A DNA stretch of 64,000 nt from Cognataquiflexum aquatile. GTDB taxonomy: Bacteria > Bacteroidota > Bacteroidia > Cytophagales > Cyclobacteriaceae. The notes under the pieces are model-generated. The model made no database searches and was not told the DNA's origin. It was given only the letters and a program-made list of their open reading frames with translations. The stretch is from the NCBI RefSeq assembly GCF_003316845.1, contig NZ_QMIK01000009.1:1-64000 (forward strand), written 5' to 3'. Made by a program: the position numbers and the translations under genes. Positions 51,568-59,329 of this stretch are shown piece after piece (within the stretch, counting starts at the first letter, position 1; the number at the start of each line of letters is the position of its first letter).

Positions 51568-52644
51568 ATGAACAACCACATCGTAAGCATTGGCACAGCC
51601 AACCCAGGAAATCCTGTTCCCCAATTTCAGATCGGGGAATTTATGAAAATGGCCCATGGCTTGGATACTCAGGAATCAAGGAAATTAAATTTTGTATACC
51701 GGCAAACGGGAATAGAAAATAGATTCAGCGTGATTGAAGACTTCAATTTTGTCAATCCCGAAAAATTCAGCTTTTTTCCAAAAAACAAGGAATTGAAACC
51801 CTTTCCCTCCACCAAAATGAGGATGGGACTTTTTGAAAAATCCGCTTTGACTCTTGCAACAAGGGCCGTTGATGATTGCCTTTCCAAAACCCATATCCAA
51901 GCCAAGGAAATCACACATTTGATTTTGGTCTCCTGCACAGGCATGTTTGCGCCGGGCCTGGACCTGGAGATTATCCACGAACTCGGTTTCCGAAATGACG
52001 TGGAGCGGTATGCCATCCATTTTATGGGTTGCTATGCAGCTTTCAATGCCATCAAGTTGGCAGACCGCATCTGTGACAGCGATCCCGGTGCCAAGGTGCT
52101 TGTACTCGCAATTGAGCTTTGTACCATCCATTTTCAGAAAGATTATACGGAGGACAATCTTTTGGCAAATGCCATTTTCGGTGATGGCGCTGCGGCGGCA
52201 TTGGTGAGACGCCAACCGGTCGGATTGAAGATCAAAAAATACCACAGCCGGGTTTTCAAAGAAGGAGAAAGCGACATGGCTTGGTCTATAGGGGATTTTG
52301 GTTTCGAAATGAGACTGAGCAAATATGTTCCTGACCTGTTGCACAAAGGATTGAATGAGATTCTTGGCTACTTAGAGGAAGTTTTTCAACTGTCAAAAAT
52401 CAAAAATTTTGCAATTCATCCGGGCGGAAAACAGATTTTACAGAAAGTGGAAAATGCCTTCCAAATCACACCTGAACAGAATTTACACTCCCATGAAATT
52501 TTGAAAGCTTTTGGAAACATGTCTTCGGCAACAATTTTATTTGTTTTGAAAAAATGGCTCCTAGATCCGGAATCCAAGGGAGATATTTTGGCAATGGGAT
52601 TTGGCCCCGGATTGACTTTGGAGACACTTTTGTTGGAGAAATAA
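51568..52644 (+). CDS. Type III polyketide synthase
   Basis: A 358-residue chalcone-synthase-like enzyme that condenses a starter acyl-CoA with malonyl-CoA units. The catalytic triad is intact: Cys123 in LVSCTGMFAPG, His284 in FAIHPGG and Asn317 in GNMSSATI. The ATG at 51568 gives MNNHIVSIGTANP, the usual start; 18 codons upstream are unlikely coding. The stop overlaps the methyltransferase start (TAATG), so the two are translationally coupled. Product unknown; pyrone or resorcinol-type lipids are typical of bacterial members. Confidence 0.94.
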   Translation: MNNHIVSIGTANPGNPVPQFQIGEFMKMAHGLDTQESRKLNFVYRQTGIENRFSVIEDFNFVNPEKFSFFPKNKELKPFPSTKMRMGLFEKSALTLATRAVDDCLSKTHIQAKEITHLILVSCTGMFAPGLDLEIIHELGFRNDVERYAIHFMGCYAAFNAIKLADRICDSDPGAKVLVLAIELCTIHFQKDYTEDNLLANAIFGDGAAAALVRRQPVGLKIKKYHSRVFKEGESDMAWSIGDFGFEMRLSKYVPDLLHKGLNEILGYLEEVFQLSKIKNFAIHPGGKQILQKVENAFQITPEQNLHSHEILKAFGNMSSATILFVLKKWLLDPESKGDILAMGFGPGLTLETLLLEK

Positions 52645-53351
52645 TGGGAAAGTTTGATCAGCGCTGCTACGACAAAGAGATTATGGATGACCTGGAAGTC
52701 GGCGGAGAAGTCCTGAAGCAGACCTTGCGGGAGCTCCGGACCATTAACCGTTTTTTGGGCGGCAACTATGTAACTACTTCAGGACTGGAGATTCTTTTGG
52801 ACCGTGACAAAGACCGCAATTATACCATCGCCGATATCGGTTGTGGTGGCGGCGATATGCTTCGTGTCATGGCAGATTGGGCTTCAAAGAATGGATATGA
52901 CTGCCAGTTTGTAGGAATTGATGCCAATGACCATACGATAGGAATGGCAAAAGAGAATTTAAAAAATTATAATAATGTCAGTTTTTTGACTCAGAATGTG
53001 TTTGACAGGGAGTTTGAAAACATCAAAGTGGATGTTTTTACCTGCACACTTTTTACGCATCATTTTACCGATGAGGAACTAATTGTGCTGATGAAGGTTT
53101 TCAAAAAGGGAGCTTCTTTGGGCATCATCGTCAATGACCTTCACCGTCACCCCTTAGCATATTACAGCATCAAGTTGCTGACCAGACTGTTTTCCAAGTC
53201 CCCTATGGTCCAAAACGACGGACCACTCTCGGTTTTGAGGGGTTTTTCAAGAAAAGACATCAAGCGTGTTTTACAAAAAGCAGGAATGGGAGCATTCAAT
53301 ATCCAGTGGAATTGGGCTTTCAGGTGGCGGGTAATTTGCAGATTCTCCTAA
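52644..53351 (+). CDS. SAM-dependent methyltransferase
   Basis: A 235-residue class I methyltransferase with SAM motif I IADIGCGGGDML near residue 68 and motif II FVGIDANDHT. Its N-terminal extension has MDDLEVGGEVLKQTLREL, as in other type-III-PKS-linked methyltransferases. It overlaps the PKS stop by one base, so it probably methylates the polyketide product. A longer frame to 52554 would lie inside the PKS gene and is rejected. Confidence 0.93.
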   Translation: MGKFDQRCYDKEIMDDLEVGGEVLKQTLRELRTINRFLGGNYVTTSGLEILLDRDKDRNYTIADIGCGGGDMLRVMADWASKNGYDCQFVGIDANDHTIGMAKENLKNYNNVSFLTQNVFDREFENIKVDVFTCTLFTHHFTDEELIVLMKVFKKGASLGIIVNDLHRHPLAYYSIKLLTRLFSKSPMVQNDGPLSVLRGFSRKDIKRVLQKAGMGAFNIQWNWAFRWRVICRFS

Positions 53352-53356
53352 ATTTG
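53349..53356 (+). promoter_or_regulatory. Candidate -7 box for the mechanosensitive channel gene
   Basis: TAAATTTG, perfect TAnnTTTG match, whose first three bases are the stop codon of the methyltransferase; it is 38 bases before the MscS ATG. No clear -33 element. Confidence 0.38.
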
Positions 53357-53394
53357 CACCTAAAATCATATTAAAAAATAAAATTGAATGACGC

Positions 53395-54243
53395 ATGGAA
53401 GAGTATGGAATTGATTTAAAGACATTGGATTTGATCAAACAGCAGGCTGTAGATCTGGCGTTCAAAGTTGGGCCAAAGCTGATACTTGGAGTCATCATTT
53501 ACCTGATAGGCAGATATTTGATCGGTTTGGTCCAAAAGATCATGGGCAAAGCATTTGAAAAGTCAGAGGTGGACCCTTCACTTGCGACTTTCCTGAAGAG
53601 TTTTGCAAAAGCCATCCTGTGGATATTGTTGCTGATCAGCATTGCTACTACGATGGGAGTCGAGATGACCTCTTTTGTGGCTATTCTTGGTGCGGCAGGT
53701 TTGGCTGTAGGTCTCGCTTTGCAGGGTTCGCTCTCCAATTTTGCAGGGGGAGTATTGATCCTGATGTTCAAGCCATTCAAAGTGGGAGACACTGTAGAGG
53801 CACAGGGAACTACCGGAGAAGTGGAGAGTATCGACATCCTGTATACCAAAATCAAAAATTTTGACAACAAGTTGGTTACACTTCCCAATGGGATTTTGGC
53901 CAATAACCTGATCATCAATTATTCCGAAAAATCCACAAGAAGGGTAGATATGAAAGTGGGTATCGCTTACGGAACCGATATCAAGAAAGCACGAAAAATT
54001 ATTCTTGAGGTGTTGAATAAGGATGAAAGAGTCCACAAAGAACCCGAACCTGTGGTTCACTTTAACAATTTTGGGGAAAATTCCTTGGACCTTACCATCA
54101 GGTCTTGGGCCAATACGGAAGATTTGTGGCCGGTATATTGGGAAAATTTGGAGGCGATCAAAGAAGCATTTGAATCAAACAATATTGGTGTTCCTCATCC
54201 GCAACGGGATGTCTATCATTTTTATCCCGAAGGACAGAAATAA
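53395..54243 (+). CDS. MscS-type mechanosensitive ion channel
   Basis: A 282-residue channel. Three hydrophobic segments (about residues 22-45, 60-82, 90-115) include the Gly/Ala-rich pore helix AAGLAVGLALQGSLSNFAGGVLI, followed by the beta domain VGDTVEAQGTTGEVESI and a C-terminal alpha/beta region. This is the small MscS/YnaI family that opens on membrane tension to release osmolytes. Located 43 bases after the methyltransferase but with its own probable promoter, so its functional link is not evident. Confidence 0.93.
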   Translation: MEEYGIDLKTLDLIKQQAVDLAFKVGPKLILGVIIYLIGRYLIGLVQKIMGKAFEKSEVDPSLATFLKSFAKAILWILLLISIATTMGVEMTSFVAILGAAGLAVGLALQGSLSNFAGGVLILMFKPFKVGDTVEAQGTTGEVESIDILYTKIKNFDNKLVTLPNGILANNLIINYSEKSTRRVDMKVGIAYGTDIKKARKIILEVLNKDERVHKEPEPVVHFNNFGENSLDLTIRSWANTEDLWPVYWENLEAIKEAFESNNIGVPHPQRDVYHFYPEGQK

Positions 54244-54272
54244 AAAAAGACCGGAATTTCCGGTCTTTTTTT
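54242..54272 (+). terminator. Terminator of the MscS gene
   Basis: AAAAGACCGGAA pairs with TTCCGGTCTTTT, followed by more T residues; it overlaps the last base of the gene. Confidence 0.9.
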
Positions 54273-54315
54273 ATTTCTATTGTCTATGTACTATTCACTT
54301 TCGACAATCAATACA

Positions 54316-55155
54316 TCAATCAAATTTTACAGGAACTGTCTTGCCGTCGTGTGTTACCGAACCGGTTTTATCACATTCGCCATCCCCATAATTGATGCGG
54401 AATTTAGATTCCGTGTTTAATGTCAGGTCAACTATACCGGAGGATGGAATCCAATTTCCCTTATCAGTACATTCCTGGTTGAATACCAATTTTTGATCTA
54501 TCAGAGACATAAACGGTACACCGAGTCTGGTCACTCCACCGGCACCTCCGGTTACTTCCAATTTGAAGCCACGTTCTTCGTTAGGTAAATACAATTTTTT
54601 AAGGTATTCACCTTCTAGAGTGGCAAAAGTTCCATCAGGCCAGGTTACTTTGCCATCAGAGATTACAGTTTCGAATAAGAAAAATTTACCTTCGGCGTTG
54701 AAGCCACGGTGAATAAGTTTTCGGCGACCCTGGATTTTGAGCCCATTGACTTCATAGCCATCAAATGCCAAGGTGATTTCTGTTCCTGACTCAAAGGACA
54801 ACGCAGAAAAATACACCATGATCTTTCCTTTTCGTTTGATTCCTTTGGGGCTCGTACATCCTTCGCCAAAGTTGATAACAATTGACTTGTTGTTTGGATA
54901 AAAATCAACTTTTGTAGTCGAACAGTAATCGCTTTCCAGGCCGAGTTGAGTTCTCAAACCTAGACCGTTGCTTTGCATCGCAGACAAGGTAAAAAAGTCT
55001 GCTTCATCAAAAGCGGCATTAACCTGTGCGCCTTCGTTCAAGACAGCTGTGTCTTGCTGAGGCAATAGTTCTTCTGTTTCTTCGCAGGAAAACATCAAAA
55101 AGATTATTCCTAGGGCAAACAGGAAAGTAGGGATTTGTGGGTGATTTACTTTCAT
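54316..55155 (-). CDS. Lipoprotein of unknown function
   Basis: A 279-residue lipoprotein with lipobox LMFSC (C at about residue 23). I chose the ATG at 55155 because the longer frame from 55431 runs through another gene. The mature part is beta-rich, with three cysteines spread over it (SDYCSTTKV, GEGCTSPKGIKRKG, FNQECTDKGNW) and a C-terminal GDGECDKTGSVTHDG segment. No family recognised. It lies 46 bases downstream of the 61-residue gene and could be the last gene of the CobW operon. Confidence 0.75.
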   Translation of the reverse strand: MKVNHPQIPTFLFALGIIFLMFSCEETEELLPQQDTAVLNEGAQVNAAFDEADFFTLSAMQSNGLGLRTQLGLESDYCSTTKVDFYPNNKSIVINFGEGCTSPKGIKRKGKIMVYFSALSFESGTEITLAFDGYEVNGLKIQGRRKLIHRGFNAEGKFFLFETVISDGKVTWPDGTFATLEGEYLKKLYLPNEERGFKLEVTGGAGGVTRLGVPFMSLIDQKLVFNQECTDKGNWIPSSGIVDLTLNTESKFRINYGDGECDKTGSVTHDGKTVPVKFD

Positions 55156-55201
55156 GGGGATTAAGTTTTGTGATGAAAGTAACGTAAAAAAAATCAATTG
55201 G

Positions 55202-55387
55202 TTATTCAGTTGAAGAGGATTTTTTTTCGGTTTTTTTGTTCTTATGTCCTGAATTTGAGGCACATCCAATATTCTTGGTAAGAGATACATTTTCTGGTAT
55301 ACCACCAAAACCCTCTGAAAAATCCCATTCGTCAGCCAAAGTCTCTTTTTGTACTTTTTGTTCGTTATCCGGCTTTTTCCTTCCCAT
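55202..55387 (-). CDS. Small protein linked to the CobW gene
   Basis: A 61-residue hydrophilic protein with a Lys-rich N-terminus, FGGIPENVSLTKNIGCASN in the middle with a single Cys near residue 42, and a Lys/Ser-rich end. No family recognised but its mid part looks conserved in style. It starts nine bases after the CobW stop, strongly suggesting co-transcription and a function linked to metal supply (inference). Confidence 0.65.
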   Translation of the reverse strand: MGRKKPDNEQKVQKETLADEWDFSEGFGGIPENVSLTKNIGCASNSGHKNKKTEKKSSSTE

Positions 55388-55396
55388 ATTTTTAAC

Positions 55397-56593
55397 CTAT
55401 ATCGGCCAGTTATCCTTGAATGTTTCTCCATTCAGAAAATCCGCTAATTCGTAAGCGTCTAACAAGCATGCTTCAAGTTCCTTATCAATCTGGTCCTTGT
55501 CAAGATCCTGACCGATGATGACGAGTTCATTCATTCGGTCTCCGAAGTTTTTGTCCCATTTGGAGTCGATATAGTCCCTGTTTTCCACATAGGAAGGGTA
55601 CATCATTCTTTCTTTATATGGCATACTTGCCCACCAAACACCAACAGGATCTGCTTTGACCGAACCGCCTGCCTGCGACCAGGAGATGGCTTGGTCTTTT
55701 CTTGAGGCGATATAAAAAAGTCCTTTGCTGCGGATGATTCCCGAAGGCCATGTTTCGGTGATATAAGTCCAAAACCGTTGGGGGTGAAAAGGTCTTTTGT
55801 CTCTGAAAACAAAGGAGGAAATCCCATATTCTTCTGTTTCGGGAGTATGATGGCTTTTTTCAAGCTCTGCCTGCCATCCTGCAGACTGTGATGCTTCCTC
55901 AAAATCAAACAATCCGGTATTGAGGATTTCCTTCGGATCAATTTTGCTATGGTCGGTAATGAGGATTTTGGCAGAAGGGTTAAGTTTTTGGATGATAGCC
56001 TTTAATTCTTCCACTTGGGCTTTTGCTACCAAGTCAGCCTTGTTGATAAGGATGACATTTGCAAACTCAATCTGATCGGTCAATAAATTGACAATAGAGC
56101 GCTGGTCCTCCTCATCGTCATTGAGGTTTTTGGAAAATACCGTTTCAGAACTCCCAAAATCCCTAAAAAAATTAAACACATCCACCACAGTCACCATGGT
56201 GTCAAGCTGACTGAAGCGTGACAGGTCAATTCCTTTCTCATCATCCACAAAGCTGAAAGTCTGGGCAACAGGCAGCGGTTCTGATATCCCGGTACTTTCT
56301 ATCAACAGATAATCAAACTTGTTTTCCTTGGCAAGACGCTCGACTTCGATCATGAGATCTTCCCTGAGTGTGCAACAGATGCAGCCGTTGCTCATTTCGA
56401 CAAGTTTCTCCTCGGTTCGGGAAAGGGTATTTTCTTGCCTCACAAGCTGTGCATCCACGTTTACTTCACTCATGTCATTGACGATGACGGCTACTTTGAG
56501 TCCTTCTTTGTTGTGGAGGATATGGTTGAGCAAGGTGGTTTTTCCGGCGCCTAAAAATCCGCTAAGCACTGTGACAGGCAATTTTTTCTTCAT
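55397..56593 (-). CDS. CobW/COG0523-family GTPase (putative zinc metallochaperone)
   Basis: A 398-residue G3E GTPase with Walker [11 protein letters not shown], the metal-binding CxCC motif [10 protein letters not shown] near residue 73, and SEVNVDAQL, plus a C-terminal CobW_C domain. Such ZigA/ZNG-type proteins supply zinc to target enzymes and are often zinc-limitation induced. It starts just after the DUF3299-like gene ends (one base apart), so the two form an operon with the 61-residue gene downstream. Substrate specificity is inferred from the family and from the Zur-like operator upstream. Confidence 0.93.
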   Translation of the reverse strand: MKKKLPVTVLSGFLGAGKTTLLNHILHNKEGLKVAVIVNDMSEVNVDAQLVRQENTLSRTEEKLVEMSNGCICCTLREDLMIEVERLAKENKFDYLLIESTGISEPLPVAQTFSFVDDEKGIDLSRFSQLDTMVTVVDVFNFFRDFGSSETVFSKNLNDDEEDQRSIVNLLTDQIEFANVILINKADLVAKAQVEELKAIIQKLNPSAKILITDHSKIDPKEILNTGLFDFEEASQSAGWQAELEKSHHTPETEEYGISSFVFRDKRPFHPQRFWTYITETWPSGIIRSKGLFYIASRKDQAISWSQAGGSVKADPVGVWWASMPYKERMMYPSYVENRDYIDSKWDKNFGDRMNELVIIGQDLDKDQIDKELEACLLDAYELADFLNGETFKDNWPI

Positions 56594-56594
56594 A

Positions 56595-57041
56595 TCAGTT
56601 AGTTATTTCCGCATCCAAAAGGATGAAATTCAATTCGTCGATATCCGAATCGTTGAGTTTAAGTTTTCCTTTGATGGTGATGATTTCGTCCACATTGATT
56701 CTTTTGGTAGGTTTTTTCTTGAGGTATGCTACCACGATGCTTTCCGGACCGGCACCACCACAGAAGAAACATTCTGCATTGGGGAATTTGGACAAAACCG
56801 CATAATTGGAAGTGGACATGTCCAGAGGAATATAGAATCCGGTGACAGAAACCTCTTTTCCTTCCATGGCTTTGAGCTCATCCGGAAAGATGGGATAGAG
56901 GAAATACATCCCAAATTCCCTGTTTAGCTTTTCCACAAACCTTGTTTTGGTAAACATGCCCCACATATCCAAAGGCTTTTGCTGCGCACTTGCCCCGACC
57001 ACCAAAATGACCAAAGCCACAATCATCAATTTTTTCATCAT
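56595..57041 (-). CDS. DUF3299-like secreted protein
   Basis: A 148-residue protein with a signal peptide (about residues 2-19, ending ASAQ). The mature part has GFYIPLDMS and [20 protein letters not shown], resembling DUF3299 proteins, with a CxxC pair in the latter. I use the ATG at 57041; one codon later is an equal possibility. Upstream codons to 57098 contain the 5'-UTR hairpin and are not coding. First gene of the CobW operon. Role in metal handling is inferred only from position. Confidence 0.8.
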   Translation of the reverse strand: MMKKLMIVALVILVVGASAQQKPLDMWGMFTKTRFVEKLNREFGMYFLYPIFPDELKAMEGKEVSVTGFYIPLDMSTSNYAVLSKFPNAECFFCGGAGPESIVVAYLKKKPTKRINVDEIITIKGKLKLNDSDIDELNFILLDAEITN

Positions 57042-57068
57042 CCTGTTTTTGTGCTCTAAATGTAAGAA

Positions 57069-57089
57069 GACTCCGGGGTTACCGGAGTC
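57069..57089 (-). promoter_or_regulatory. Stable hairpin in the leader of the CobW operon
   Basis: GACTCCGG and CCGGAGTC form a perfect eight-base stem with a five-base loop, between the proposed promoter and the first gene. A weak T-rich stretch follows in transcription direction, so an attenuator or RNA stabiliser is possible. Confidence 0.4.
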
Positions 57090-57143
57090 GTCTGTCAACC
57101 ACCATTATTCTAATGAAGAGAACACTACAAGAATAATATGGTT

Positions 57144-57183
57144 CAAAGGTAGAGATTTTCATCTTAAATGCAACAATATTGCA
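57144..57183 (-). promoter_or_regulatory. Promoter with overlapping Zur-like operator
   Basis: On the minus strand a -7 box TACCTTTG is at 57144-57151, a 19-base spacer, then TTG (the -33 element) at 57171-57173. That TTG lies within the perfect inverted repeat TGCAA-N5-TTGCA at 57169-57183. An operator over the -33 element would let a repressor block transcription of the CobW operon. The site is also between divergent genes. Repressor identity is inferred. Confidence 0.6.
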
Positions 57184-57229
57184 AATATAAATTTTTAACC
57201 CAAGGAGATTCTTTTGGTATCTTTAGGCC

Positions 57230-58987
57230 ATGGATATTGCATACGTTTCGCAGGATATTTTGGGTTTGCTTGCCAAAGCAAAAAGAAAAGGGATCATGCT
57301 TTCTTTGGTCAGGTTGTCAGTTTTTTTTGTGATGGCTGCAGCTTTTATTGTTGGCGTTACGGACAGGCCTTTATTTCTATTGCTGTTTTTACTGTCTTTG
57401 GCAGGGTTTATCTATCTGATTTTATTGTTCAATCAAAACCGGGATGAAACTGCTTTTTTGACCGAATTGGTCAAAATGGAAGAGGAGAAAGTGAAAAGAT
57501 CCTCTCGAAGCCTTCAGGGATTTGATGCCGGAGCCGAATTCATTGACAAAGCCCATCCTTTTTCCAGTGACCTTGATATTTTTGGAAGCCATTCTTTGTT
57601 CCAATTGCTCAACCACACCGTCAATAAGGGAGGAAAAACAAAGTTGGCCTCTTGGCTTCAGTCCCAAATGAATCCTGAACTCGCCACCCAAAGGTCCGGT
57701 GCAGTCCGGGAACTGAGCCGGCATCCTAAGTTTGTTTCTGATTTTGAAGCGACCGGCAGGGCATTTATCAAAGAAGAAAAGTCCAAAGTAGGATTTTATA
57801 CCTGGCTCAGGCAACCTGAAAGCTGGCGGTCTTTTTACTATTTACCCTTGGTACTTGGGCCGATAGGTGGAAGTATCCTGCTTTTTTTGGCAGCAGTGGG
57901 AATGATTCCTCCTGTGTGGATTGGGGCATGGATCGTTTTGGGTATCATTTCCCTGACATTGGTTTTCAAACCTCTTCAGGAAGCATCCAAAGTTTTTCCA
58001 AATCAGGGAGACATCAAGACTTTTGGAAAGTGGGCTTCCCTGATAGAAAAATCTGACTTTGCTGATCCCTATCTTCACTCCCTGAAAGAGCCCATTAAAA
58101 ACGAAAATTTTGTAGCTTCCGAAGTGTTGAAATCTTTGGAACAAAAGACCTTTATGATCCAAAACAGGATCAACCTGATGTTTGTAATTTTCAACATGAT
58201 TTTTTGGATTGACTTTTTTCTTCTTTGGAGAGCAGAAATCTGGCGGAAAAAATTCGGAAGCCATATTGCAGCTTGGGAGGAAGTTTTTGATACCTGGCAG
58301 GCTTTGGTTTCCTTGGGGGCATTTACATATGAAGAACAAAATACTTCCTTGCCAACATGGTCTAGAGAAAAAACCATTGAAGTAACAAACCTCAAACACC
58401 CATTGATCGCCAAAGAAAAGGCCGTGGGCAATGATTTTTCCCTTCTTGAAAATACCAAGACAATCCTGCTGACCGGGTCTAATATGTCGGGCAAAACCAC
58501 CTTCATGCGGACATTGGGGATCAATATGGTCATGGCCAATGTGGGCTTGGGACCAATGGCTGAATCTTTTATCCTCGGGCCTTTTCAGTTGTTTACAAGC
58601 ATGCGAAATTCTGACAACCTTGGAGAGAGTGTCAGTTCTTTTTATGCAGAACTCGCGCGGATCAAACAGCTTTTATCCAAAGCCGAAGAAGGGGATACAG
58701 TTTTTTTCTTATTGGACGAAATCCTCAAAGGAACCAACACTGCCGATAGGATTATGGGAAGTGAAGCATTGATCAGACAGCTCGCCGCAAGCAACTGTAA
58801 AGGGATAATTTCTACCCATGACATTGAACTCAGCCAACTTCAGAACAACCTGGAATATTTGGTAAACAAAAGTTTTCACAGTGAAATTATGGACGACAAG
58901 ATCCATTTTGACTACAAGCTAAAAGAAGGTCCATGCCCAAGTTTCAATGCCCACAAACTGATGGAATTGATAGGTATCAAATTCTAG
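57230..58987 (+). CDS. Membrane-associated MutS-like ATPase
   Basis: A 585-residue protein with two transmembrane segments at about residues 23-65, then a MutS lever/clamp region and a C-terminal MutS ATPase domain. Walker A is GSNMSGKTT (residues 416-424), followed by Walker B FFLLDEILKGTNT and ISTHD. It lacks the N-terminal mismatch-binding domain and so is not a mismatch-repair MutS; the family (DNA mismatch repair protein MutS-related, membrane-anchored in Bacteroidota) has an unknown role. Confidence 0.9.
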   Translation: MDIAYVSQDILGLLAKAKRKGIMLSLVRLSVFFVMAAAFIVGVTDRPLFLLLFLLSLAGFIYLILLFNQNRDETAFLTELVKMEEEKVKRSSRSLQGFDAGAEFIDKAHPFSSDLDIFGSHSLFQLLNHTVNKGGKTKLASWLQSQMNPELATQRSGAVRELSRHPKFVSDFEATGRAFIKEEKSKVGFYTWLRQPESWRSFYYLPLVLGPIGGSILLFLAAVGMIPPVWIGAWIVLGIISLTLVFKPLQEASKVFPNQGDIKTFGKWASLIEKSDFADPYLHSLKEPIKNENFVASEVLKSLEQKTFMIQNRINLMFVIFNMIFWIDFFLLWRAEIWRKKFGSHIAAWEEVFDTWQALVSLGAFTYEEQNTSLPTWSREKTIEVTNLKHPLIAKEKAVGNDFSLLENTKTILLTGSNMSGKTTFMRTLGINMVMANVGLGPMAESFILGPFQLFTSMRNSDNLGESVSSFYAELARIKQLLSKAEEGDTVFFLLDEILKGTNTADRIMGSEALIRQLAASNCKGIISTHDIELSQLQNNLEYLVNKSFHSEIMDDKIHFDYKLKEGPCPSFNAHKLMELIGIKF

Positions 58988-59058
58988 CAATTAAGGTTAT
59001 GGCATGATAGTTGGTTTATTTGGTTATAAATCAATTATTTACCTAGACCAAAAAAACC

Positions 59059-59211
59059 ATGAGCTCACTGTTGTATTTGATTGCGGTGATTTTGATCATC
59101 GGATGGATCTTTGGATTCTTTGTGTACAGCGCGGGGGGTTTGATCCATGTTCTTCTTGTATTGGCAATTGTTGCGGTACTCCTTCGGTTGATCGGAGGCA
59201 GGTCAGTTTAA
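59059..59211 (+). CDS. lmo0937-family small membrane protein
   Basis: A 50-residue protein with an ATG at 59059 and TAA at 59209-59211. Two hydrophobic segments separated by GWIFGFFVYSAGG, and an end in RLIGGR, match the lmo0937/DUF5670 group of tiny membrane proteins widespread in Bacteroidota. Function unknown; often stress-linked. Followed by a terminator at 59238. Confidence 0.85.
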   Translation: MSSLLYLIAVILIIGWIFGFFVYSAGGLIHVLLVLAIVAVLLRLIGGRSV

Positions 59212-59237
59212 CCTCTTTATTCATGCTTAGTAAGTTT

Positions 59238-59262
59238 AGCCCTCACCCGAGGGCTTTTTCTA
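59238..59262 (+). terminator. Terminator of the lmo0937-like gene
   Basis: AGCCCTC pairs with GAGGGCT around a four-base loop, followed by TTTTT. Confidence 0.85.
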
Positions 59263-59302
59263 TTTTGGTCTTTTCTGATTTCGGATACCCGCAATTTTAA
59301 CT

Positions 59303-59310
59303 TATTTTTG
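59303..59310 (+). promoter_or_regulatory. Candidate -7 box for purK
   Basis: TATTTTTG, perfect TAnnTTTG match; a weak -33 TTTCG lies 19 bases upstream. The GTG start is 20 bases downstream. Confidence 0.42.
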
Positions 59311-59329
59311 ATCCTTCAACAGTCCATAC

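Noticed and set aside
54316-55431. A 371-residue lipoprotein starting at 55431
   Set aside because: The extra 92 residues overlap the 61-residue gene and CobW gene and precede the signal peptide and lipobox, so the start is 55155.
59004-59300. 98-codon frame covering the lmo0937-like gene in another frame
   Set aside because: It is out of frame with the recognised 50-residue protein and crosses the terminator at 59238.
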